Below are positions 36,382-47,200 of a stretch of 64,000 nucleotides of DNA, in pieces (within the stretch, counting starts at the first letter, position 1; each line of letters opens with the position of its first letter). Source of the stretch: Ascaris suum (lineage: Eukaryota; Nematoda; Chromadorea; Rhabditida; Ascarididae); the NCBI GenBank assembly GCA_013433145.1, contig CM024170.1, positions 699,214-763,213 of the forward strand, read 5' to 3'. The position numbers and the translations under genes are program-made. The notes below the pieces were generated by a model. The model saw only the letters and a list, made by a program, of their open reading frames with translations. It had not been told where the DNA came from and did not search any database.

Positions 36382-36956
36382 GTAAGAAGTGTTTCGCCAG
36401 CGTTCATAAAAAATTTTTCGAAAGCAATGCAGGAAAATTTTCAAAAAATTGAAGTAGAAATCCCCCCACTGCCACCTAAAAAAAATGCGGAAACACGCCG
36501 AGATTTTGAGTAATGAAATGGGATCAACAAAAAGAAGTTAGAGTTTAGTGATACAAGCCGCTAAAAATACCAAATCTCGGCATGCAAAGTTTTTGGCATC
36601 TTTAAATTGCCTTTAAACACTTCTGGAAGCTGTGAACAACGAAACGTAGCATAGAAGGCCATCCTAATATAGAATTGACTGGAACAAAGGAATTGATTGT
36701 AGGATGGCTTCCCCGACATAGTGACTAGCTTCAACGGTCAAATTCAGCATATTGCCGGGCACCACCATCAACTGGTTGATTCATCCGATGGATTGCTGTT
36801 GTTAAACAATCGGATAGAATGGGTCGGTGGGAATTACACTGGTGGATTAAATCACTCCCAAGGTGAAACCTACATCTTAGTTGGAAAGTTTATTATCAAA
36901 ATGGAGCTGCTCCATCAGTCATATTTTGCACAGTATCATAACACTCTCTGGAAAAA

Positions 36957-37001
36957 ATGTACTTCGCCGATATATGGTGAACATTCGCCGATATATGGAA
37001 A
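36957..37001 (+). repeat. short tandem repeat ttcgccgatatatgg
   Basis: The 15-base phrase occurs twice about 24 bases apart inside an open frame (36,721-37,104) with no recognised homology. That frame follows a gattgtag acceptor-like site, so it could be an exon, but nothing else supports it. Confidence 0.4.
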
Positions 37002-37256
37002 TAAGATAAGGCAAAAAAAGAGGGTGAATAAACAAGTAAATCTGTATGTAAGTAATTTGTGTCCTAAAAAGATTGCAAACGATAAAAAAATTGCGGTTGT
37101 ATAAAGGCATATTGATTAAAGCAAAACCTGTCGAACAATAATAAAGCTAACGAGCGTATTTAATCGCATGTTTCAGCTACAGTGATGTGTGTTAATGCGG
37201 TGACAATTAATTACTTTCACGTGTTTAGTGGTGAAACTTTCGCTAAAAATATATCA

Positions 37257-37272
37257 CCCCCCCCCCCCCCCC
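37257..37272. repeat. poly-C tract (16)
   Basis: Sixteen consecutive C residues followed by a further CT-rich stretch. Confidence 0.95.
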
Positions 37273-37510
37273 TCCCCACCTCTCACTTCATATCGGAACA
37301 TCACTCATAGTTTTTCTCTTTATCTGCCCTCTTTTTAATGAGTGAAAATGCGATCAAAACAATCGCTTCTTGCATTTTGAGCTTTTAGTCATTTAAGCGA
37401 ACAATAAACACCTCCAGAGTTGTGGGGAATTATTGTATTAGGTAAGAGAGATGGATGAGTTTCAAAGTTATGTTCGATATTGATAAGAGTGGAACGGAAC
37501 ATGACTATTA

Positions 37511-38114
37511 ATGAAGTACTTCATATATTTTTTCTACTTTGTAATTTGTTATGGAATATGCGATCACATAACAATAATAACACAGACAACAACGAAACTC
37601 GCAGGTAAGAAGGTTTCATTGGATTGGGGGAGGAGGGAGACGGGAGTGCTCGAGGGCCTGAGGAGTGCAGTCTGGAAGTATGCAAAACGAAAGAGCGCAA
37701 CGTAGCGAGCCCATCGATCGCAGCCGGATGAGAGAGCCGCGCAGCCTGCACGCGATTCATAAAACCGATTTGCCATGAGCGCGCTTCATGGCCCGTACCC
37801 TCCTGCCTGCAGCCGGACGGCTAGCACCCACCCTACGTAGAATCTGCACTCTCTTCCAGCACGTATGCCACCTCGACCCCAGGTCCCACCAAAAGCGTCG
37901 TCAAGACCGACTTGTCTCAATTCGGGCTTAAAGAGTTGTCGATGAGAGTTTCTTGAATGTTTTCCTACTTCAACCCCATTCCCAAATGTGTAAGGCTCAA
38001 TTTATACAACTAATTTCGCATGCTAATTTCATATCAGCCTCATAACTCTAGCTGCATCTAACTCATCCCTTTTCCTTTTTCAGCTCGTAACATTTCGACG
38101 ACGAATTTGGCTTA
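37511..38114 (+). CDS. possible small secreted peptide, 2 exons
   Basis: ATG at 37,511 begins MKYFIYFFYFVICYGIC, a convincing signal-peptide-like start: basic residue then a hydrophobic core ending in small or Cys residues. The frame runs 94 nt to a strong donor (gcag/gtaaga, exon end 37,604). The best downstream acceptor, cctttttcag, ends at 38,083. Joining to 38,084-38,114 is in phase and adds ARNISTTNLA then TAA, giving 41 residues. The intron is GC-rich and looks repeat-derived, which weakens the case. No homologue is recognised. The signal-like N-terminus may be chance, since TTT/TAT-rich DNA readily encodes such residues. Confidence 0.22.
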
Positions 38115-38374
38115 ACGGCTAAGGAGCGCGAAAACGATTTCCGCCACGTAGTCTTGAGAGCTTCCGAGTCTCGAGGTCCCAAGATCGCTAGCATTACAAT
38201 AACCTCGGATCACCCACCACACTCTCTTAATCAGGCAGACAAGAAGCCCGAGTTTCAGTGCCCTCGGAGGTTTCGAGACATGGTTGAAGAAAATTTGAGC
38301 TGGAGATGCTACTACCGAACACCAACAATGTGTGGCCATGAAGGTGCTCTTATTAGAATCCTAAAGCCCTTCCC

Positions 38375-38521
38375 TTGATAGAAAGATAGATCTATAGCAG
38401 TTTCAGCTCTTCAATTGCAGTTAGGGTAACGAAAACAGAGCCCAAAACACCCACAGAAATATCGGACATTGTCGCTCACAAATGCCGAGCTTATAACCTT
38501 CACAACTTGTGAAGAACGGTG
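38375..38521. repeat. dispersed repeat, copy 1
   Basis: About 147 bases starting ttgatagaaagatagatc and ending near acggt recur about 742 bases downstream with only a few substitutions and one 3-base indel. It sits at the edge of a GC-richer block (37.6-38.8 kb). No transposase frame or clear terminal inverted repeat is visible. Confidence 0.9.
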
Positions 38522-39116
38522 CGGTATCTCGAACTTCCCATGAAAGTGCCGCCGAATGAACTTTGCGGTATCTCTCGAACTTTGAGAGTCGTCAGCTCTC
38601 GATGCCCCGAAGTAACGTCGCTGTGACGTTTTCAAGCATGCGCATATCGTCAATTCAATTGTTCTCGAATTCCTGAAACATTCCGCGATTGTAGACGTAA
38701 TGAGGAGGTGGCGAACGAGCGTGCAAACGTCTAGAAAGTGAATTGCCATAGCCGTATAGGGTGTGCTCACATAAAAACGCCCGACCGACAATCTCAGTCC
38801 GAAATCCTCATGAAACATCGCGTCAGACGCATCCAAGCATGCTAACTGGTCTTGAGCATTTCAGACTCCCAGTGATGCTAAATTCACAAACCAGCATCGC
38901 ATAATACCCTCATCGTCTCAGAACATATCAAATGTCATGGATTACTGATGACATATGGCTTCCTATGATACTGTTACATAGCAGAAGGATAAAATTGCCA
39001 TCAAAGTTCCTGTCGTAGCACCGTTGAAGAGTGGTGAATAACGAACACTGACGTCAAACACTTGTTATTGGTAACGCGCCCACGCTAGCAATGCAATTTC
39101 AAAAAAAAGTATTATT

Positions 39117-39258
39117 TTGATAGAAAGATAGATCTATAGCAGTTTCAGCTCTTCAACTGCAGTTAGGGTAACGAAAAAGAGCCCAAAACACCCACAGAGA
39201 TATCGGCCATTGTCGCTCACAAATGCCGAGCTTAGAGCCTTCACAACTTGTGAACGGT
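39117..39258. repeat. dispersed repeat, copy 2
   Basis: Second copy, same orientation, of the unit at 38,375. The flanks diverge abruptly on both sides, which is more like two insertions of a short non-autonomous element or a segmental copy than slippage. Confidence 0.9.
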
Positions 39259-41291
39259 TGCATTCAAAAGAAAAAATGCAAAGATATCGGAGGGGAAATA
39301 GCAGAGAGCCTGTGCTGGGAGAAATTATTTTCCAGTTGTGGCGCACTCTTGCATCCCTACTGAGCATACCTATACGCCAATTAGTGTTGCATGAAAGTTT
39401 TTTGCATCCCAGCACTCCCACAAACCTGCGGCGTAGCTGATCCATCATCGCCGATTCGAGGCGGAGGATTATGCTGAAACTTATCTTTGCTGAGGAGAGG
39501 ATGGTTTGCGGCGATCGCAAATCCCAAGTAAGGATTTATGCTGAACAATGCGGGAGCCATGGTGTACGTCACTTTCAAAAAATGAATGTCGAAGGCGATC
39601 TACAACGGTGGAATCAGATGCACTAATCCCTTCCCCTTTCAAACCTATAGCATATTCGCTGCTTCAACGGACAACAGAAAAAAAACAAGCAGTCACCCAT
39701 GTCCATTTGCAGATGCTGTGTGACCACATAAATGAAAGAGAAACCGGAAACATGTACAAGCTCTTACACATAATTGCTCCCTACTTCGAGTTGCACTTAT
39801 TGTAAACGCACAGAAAACAAACTCTGCGATGCATCAACAAAAAATATTTCTTTATTATCAGTACGGAACCCATTTGTTGAACAGATTCGTATTAATCAAT
39901 CGTTTAGAAGACTATTACGGAATTCTCTTAACCCCATGTGAATGACGCAAGCAAGGCAATCCGGCAATCTCCATATAATAGTTCAACTTATCCAAACGAA
40001 ATTCGGTCCTCATGAGGTAACAACGGGTAACCACAACTACCGATCAAGTAGTGGTACTTACCACAGTCCCCTTTCTAACCTCCCCCCACATCTCTCAACG
40101 CAAACTACAACAATGAACTTCTCCACATCAAGACTTGAGGCAACACATCATGCCCGTACTCAACTTCCACTCTCCACAGTAGTCTTAGTTAAATCGCTGA
40201 ATAAAGCATACTGCAACACTACTCGTAATGAAATCTCCCCGCCTCCTTAACGAGTACAACAATGGATCTTCAAGACGAGACCCATTACAGAGACGTTGTA
40301 AAATCTGAATAATCCAGAGAATGGTGCAATACTATTTGAAATGCTAAACAAGAAAAATCCCATCCCTACTAAAAAAAACTTGTCAGACCGGAAACTTTGC
40401 TTTCACTTCAAACAATAACCTAGCTTCTCTCATTATCAGCACCTAATGATCCAGAATGAGACAAGCTGTGTTGTGCATTTCTATCGATGATTACGAGCCG
40501 GGTATTCGATTTCAGTTTAACGTTCCACTATATTCCAGAAAAAGCTCAGTCCGAAACGCAGAATTGCAAATCGATCTAGCGAGGAGACAAAATGTATGTT
40601 CGCTTACGTCATACAATATAAACCACATTACAGTAAAAGTTAATAAAGAAATATAGCCATTGTTTCTTTCTCGCTTTCTAGGCGCAAAAAAAAATTGACT
40701 ATAAAATGCTGGAAACCATTCATCTGCACCACCCTTACAACACGTCTTCAACTACCTGTACTAACTGCACAGGTGGATAGCAAAGAAGAGAACGGTAGAG
40801 AAATTTTTCGACGTTTTGAACAGGAGAAAACAGCACTGAACGGCCTGATGGGGACAAAAATTCGTTAAGGAAACCATCCATGTTATCCTCTGAGGGATCC
40901 TATGAAACAAAAAAAACCTAGTCAATGGGTCGATTCTTGCACCACAGGACCAAAAAGAAAACTGATCACCTAGAAGGATGGATGAAAAAGGAAGAGCGGC
41001 TACGTGAGAAGAATAAGGCTCCTACCTTGTAGTGTCCACTCCTCCCTACCGAAACATAGACACGACAAATGGGAACTACCCCACCTCCCTCAAAAATGCG
41101 TCGGATGACGCCGCATAAGTGCTGATAACTCTGGATCAACGGTCCACTGAGCAAAAATGCAACAGAGGAAATACCCAATGACTGCTAAGCAACTTCTTAG
41201 AGCACACCCGCAGAGGAGGAGCCATTAGCCAGATAAAAACAGCCACAAATTACTTGTCTCAGAAAACACAGCAATTGTGCAAACAATTCGC
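39259..41291. other. unassigned sequence, 3' flank of ymel-1
   Basis: No supported gene. Frames here (for example 39,942-40,250, plus, 102 codons) have no recognised homology. On the minus strand just past the ymel-1 stop no AATAAA was found within several hundred bases, and a tttttgctcag acceptor-like site lies near 41,160. The 3' UTR end of ymel-1 is therefore undefined. Confidence 0.45.
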
Positions 41292-44200
41292 TCATGAACC
41301 AGAAGGATGCTCAGTATTCGTGCTTTGGTCAAGGTGAATGTGGACAACGTGTGGCGGTGGTCTTGCCACGGGTCGTTTCAGAATGTTCTGCGTCTGCTGC
41401 GGTGAGCGGCGTGATATTTTACCGTTCTCGAATAACTCTTTCACCTCCTCGCTTGCTAGCGTCTCGTACTCCAGCAATGCTTCTGCCAATAGTTTGTGCT
41501 CCTTCTGTAAACAAACTTCTTTTGCTTTTGACTGAATCATAATTACCTTCATAATCCATCCTACCTTAAAAACATAATACGCTGATATATAATTATTGCA
41601 TACTCTCGCAAATTCACTTTGCAAAAATGTATTATGTGTTTCTGCGTCTGTCCTGTCGTTTCGGCTTGGGATCCAATCAGTCTACATTTATGTAATTCGT
41701 TGGGTATAACAAATATCGCAGATACACCTTTTACACCAACCCAGACAACTTTTGCAGAAGTTGCATATACTCAAAGGTGAAAAGAAAATGTATGCTTCGA
41801 AATTCTGCGCTTGCCAGGACGCATAAAACTTTTTGTGTTTTTTGTGGAAGACCTGTACAGATAGGCGGTTCAGTTCAAATATAAAGGCAATATTTTGTAC
41901 GTCTTCGTTTCCGTCGGTAATCTCTAAAACGAGTTGGCCAGGTGTTCACAAAGCAGAGGCGATTATCGTGCCAGCTCTCTGGTACCTACCTGCTTGCTTC
42001 CGCATTTTTCACTCATACGTGCTCGCAAATTTCTTCAAAAGCACACCTTGATGATGTCATATCTACAGGCATGCTTATCTAACCTGCATCCTGCAATTTC
42101 AGTTCATGAGCCATGAATAAAATTTTATGGGTACCCTCCCTCATTCTACTTCTAGCAACCGTGCGAAGGTTAAATTTTACCGGCTGCCTTTTCTTTTCAG
42201 CTAATCGTCTCATCATCATCAATCTCCCACCCCCCTCCCTTCGCCCCCTCTGATGAATGTTTATAGAAGAAAGTTCATTCGATAGGAAATCATCCCGTCG
42301 ATTATGTCATCTAAAAAAGAATGTGGCTGCATTTCACTCACCTTATGTTTGGTGAGTATTTCCTTGGCACGCCCATATGATTCGGTAAGTAAACGACTTA
42401 TTTCTTGATCAATTAACTCAGCCGTTTGAGGGCTTAAATCGTTGACCATTATGAACGTATTGTTGTCATCCGGTGAAAAATCCCTTAGACCAACCTGAAT
42501 AAAAATTTCATACAAACTGCATACAATAAACTAGAAAAAAAAATGAAGTGAATATCATCTCTAGAAAGCGGTCACTAAGAAATGCAACATATTGCAGTTG
42601 CATTTCAAAAACTACCTTTCATAAAGCGACAAATTTAAGCACTGCAACGCAAGCTACTTAGTGTTTTAATGAAATATTTTGCAATGCATAAAGAATCAAC
42701 GGCAAACCATAAAAACATTCCCGCAGTTGATCATAACACAAAACTGTAATGTGAGAACCGCACCAAATTTACAATTTCAGTTAATGACTTCGAGTTCTAA
42801 TAATTAACATGCCCGGTCGCTCATTCCGAAGGTTTTGACCATTTTGGTGGCAAGCTGCGTAGCCTTCCTGAGGTCATCGGCGGCACCTGTGGTCACCTTT
42901 TCCGTGCCAAAAATTAACTCTTCGGCTACTCGACCGCCCATCATCATATCGAGTTGTGCGAGCATTTGCGATTTCGTCATATGATATTCATCTTTCTCAG
43001 GCATAATTGCTGTCTGAAACGTTTTCATAAAACTTCAACCTCAAAAAAAAAAAGATTCTGGTTTCGTAATTGTAAAACTCAATTCTAACTCGACCAACCA
43101 TCACAATCATACTAGAGCAGAAATCGCTCGCGACATATCTTAGCTCACACAGAAGAGACGACCGATGATACAGCATGCATTTTTAGTACTATTGGAAGCT
43201 AGAGCATTAAAAGACGTAAAGCAGCAGTTTTGAAGCAATTCATCTCCAAGAGGTTCACATCGCACTTATAGTTCGATGATAAGAATCTCGTCTAGGGATT
43301 CATTTAAACCTCTCAACATAATAAAATTAAGAAAACCAAATGTTAAACATTCTCTCTGCCCTATGCCAAAATTCCAAAAACAGTTGCGATTATAGTGCTC
43401 TATAGCAAAATACGAGTCAATGGCAACTTTTGCTGCACAAAAACAATAGCTCCCCGACGACGGCTAAAAGAAACATCAACAAATTGAAGCTCAACGACCT
43501 ACTCCAAAATCCAGCAGCTTCTTATGATTTCGTTTGCATATACACTGAACGAGAGTAATCGGTAATAAAGAAGGCAAATAAATACACTAACATGTCCAAG
43601 AGATTGCCCTCTAGGAATAATAGTAACTTTGTGTAGCGGTATAGAATCCTTTGTGAATAGACCAACTAACGTGTGCCCTGCCTCGTGATAAGCTGTTATG
43701 CGATTCGCCTCCTCGTCTGGTAGACGACCACGCAGTCGGGCAGGACCTTCAATTAATGCTTTTCAATCATTTCCTTTCAATGTCACATCCGATTGAGGCC
43801 CTCAAAACAATCTATTTTTTATTAACAGCCGTAAAGCACAAAGCTACTAATGCCACTAGTGCCCCTTTTCCTTAGCGAAGTGAGGTGCTGCCTGTGCTAT
43901 AAGTGAAAAGACGAAGATCGCCTCTCTGAAGAAAAGGTTGCATGCAGAGTTCACGACGACGTCTGTCACGCAGGAACGAGCTTTCGATTCGGCACACAAT
44001 AAAAATAGGGGGATGAAAATCGTTCTAGTTTTTTAAGTCACGATGAGGCAAAATACAGATAGCAGAAAACAGTGAGTTCTAGTTCCTTCAATGAAAAGCA
44101 ACCGACCTCAGGCGGCGAAATTCATTTTCCTTATAAAGAGAGATTGCAGAATGATAGGCAAACTCACCGCATACGCTGCATTATACAGTAATGCCAGTTA

Positions 44201-47200
44201 ATTCGCATTATAAACGCATTAATATGCTTAATTTGGCAATTAATCTTTTCCAGGCTACCTCTGTATATGAAAGTTACGTTACCTATGGCATCCTAAAAGC
44301 ATCCGCTATTATCCGCACTGGGTATTGCAACTTACTTATCTATCGGAGATACCTGGTGGCTGCAGTAATAAAACAAAGTAACTAATACGTTGTGTAGTTA
44401 ACACAACTGTTGTTGAGCTTAAAGGGTAAAGGTCATCTTTGCACATTCAGAATGCGGAGAATAAAACAAAAAACAAAAAAAAACAGCCCACATTTACATG
44501 TCGATGCATTGTTTCTCCATTCATCCCATTCTAATGCAATCGTCGACAATATCTGTCAGTAAGTATGACCATAAAATTTGATTAAAAATACGCACCCATA
44601 AGTACTCTGTCTCTGGCGTCCTCGAAATGCGACATAAGCACCATGGGACATCCATCAGAAGCAGCTTTCAATGCCGCTTGGTTGATCATATTTTCGATAT
44701 CCGCCCCCGTGAATCCAGTTGTCCCTTTCGCCAATGTATCTACGTTTACTTCGTCCGTGTGGATTATTTTACTTAAATAGTGCCTAAAACTTTTACTGCT
44801 CCATAAAATTAAGCTAACAGTTAAGAAAATGAGATATAAATCAATCCACATCCAACGCTTTGTTGTGCTGGAATTTTCATTCATTCCCAAAATTTCCCTC
44901 ACCTTATCCCTCAACAGCGACAAGCAATCAAAGCGTGATTCCTTCCCTTAATGAACCCAATCATAAAGTAAAAACAATTCTTCGCTAAAACCTGCCTCGC
45001 TGAAAACTTTTGTAAAGCAAATATAACTGCAAAAGTAGACATCAACAAAGAGCAAAGTAAGCGCCACTTAACAGGATGAATTCACAGTTGCATTTGCTAT
45101 TCTCGTTCATCTCTCTTTTGTCCACATTCATATTTCCGATCAGTTATGATATTTTTCGAACTTTTCATCCCCCAGCAAAACTCGAATATGAATAATTCGA
45201 ATTAGCTGCATTCTGAGCCTTAAAAATGCAAAAATTCCAACATGGACTCCGCGTCATGGGTAGAAATGAGTCAAAGAATACAACAGAACTATGTCGGCGA
45301 ACACTTACGCGAGCACTCCCAACGCTGATGTATGCGGCGAGTGGTCTTGATATTTTGCAGCACTCTTTACGCATGCTATCTCTAAGATACCATACACAAG
45401 TTAACCAACAGCAACACAAAGTACCCATCCATTACCTAATAACGCACCAGCTCTAGCTCATATTTAAAGTAAACGAAAATTTTTTGACCTGAGAATGTCT
45501 TTACGACCAAGAAGATCGGGAGGCGACACTGTGACACGAACGTCGAATCTTCCCGGTCGTAGCAATGCTTTATCCAAATCTTCGACACGATTTGTTGCTC
45601 CGATAATAATAACGCCTTCATTGCGATTGAAGCCGTCCATTTCAGCAAGCAACTAAATATCACCTCATCACTTTACCTTTACAGTCCAATTTAATGGGCT
45701 ATGGAGAGTAAGAACATCAAGGATTGTCCAATTTCCTCTCATCCTCACATTCCTACATCCTTCCTGGAATTACAATGTCGCAAGGAAGCCCCTTCCATAT
45801 AAATCAATACTTAAAATCTTCCTTCGAGTAGTCACTCTTCCTAAGCAACACTTTATAAGGGCATTTATATAAGCTTCGCGTACTACCAACAAAATATTTC
45901 AATTTTATAGTGTTTAAGCAAAATTATTAGACTGGAGAAATCATCCTGGAAATCCCAAGACTGGCCAGAATCCTCCCCGTTGTGAGCGAGACATGAGCTG
46001 AAGACGACTGCGCACCTGTGAGCAAAAATTGAACAAAGCTGCACAAAGGATTTCAAGCTGCACGGCAAATCAAACGACAAGCAGGCTGTAGCTTGAAATT
46101 TTGACCTCAACTCAGCAGTACAATTGAAAAAATTGACTGAGATATACTAGGAAATCACCATCTCTCAGGTGGCCCCACTCTACTCTTAAACCCCATATAC
46201 CTTTCTAGTACAACAACGCCCAACTGATCTCATGAAGGCCCTAAATCACCAACACATAAAGAAGACAAAATGGACATCATGTAAAAAGATGCTGAAAAAG
46301 CGGCCGCAGGTATTTGAACCAAATATGACTATAACCCTTCTCCCCAAAATTCTGAGGTTTTCAATTAGTCACTTCTTAGTCAAAAGCCGTGCCTCATTAT
46401 TTTAGGCTTATGGCTTACTAATTCGAGTAAAATTTCCAGTAAAATTCGAAACGCGACCAACGGCCATTCTTTGCAATAATAAAGTTAAATTTAAGTGGTC
46501 ACGGTATGAGAATTGATCTACTTTAATGGTCCGAAAACGAAGAGCTCCGATTCAACCGGAAAAAGTACTGTACACAATGCATTCGTTTCTGACGAATTTT
46601 TCCAAATCTCTTCTGTTTGCTTTTCAGGCAATTGTTCGTTTCTTCTATATCATGGATAGGCAGCTCCATCTACCGAATAGTGATAGATTTGGCCATCCCT
46701 CCTAGGATTTTCAAGAGGTAATACGCTATAATGTGATAAATAAGCGCAGGTGAGCCAATCGGATTTGAATTTTCGGTTACTCTCAGCTCTTATTGACCGT
46801 TCCGTTGCGACTGACTTCCCGAAATCCCTAAACCAAGCAACCTGCAGAATTGGTTACAACTTCAACTGATGAAGAGATGCATGAGAGCAAGCTGCTAGAG
46901 AAATAAGTTCTCCACCGATTTTCTTTTATTTTATCTCTCGGCTTTCCCTTCCATATTGCAAGCTGTGGTCTCAGTTCGGGAATAGGTTGCAACTTAGGAT
47001 TGATGCCGCCCGACTGGATAACGCCAAGATAGAAGAGAGAGTGCTATACAAATCCACCGACTCCCACTATCAGAAAATTTAAGAAGAAAACATTCCACTA
47101 CTAACTGAAAAAGAAATACAAACGCACAAAAAAAAAACAAAGCATAAAAATGAACCTGATTGATAGTCTGATTTGCATATGGATGAATACTGTTCGAAAC

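Noticed and set aside
38411..38836. 141-codon minus-strand frame
   Set aside because: It overlaps the duplicated repeat and a GC-richer block where stop codons are rarer; no homology seen.
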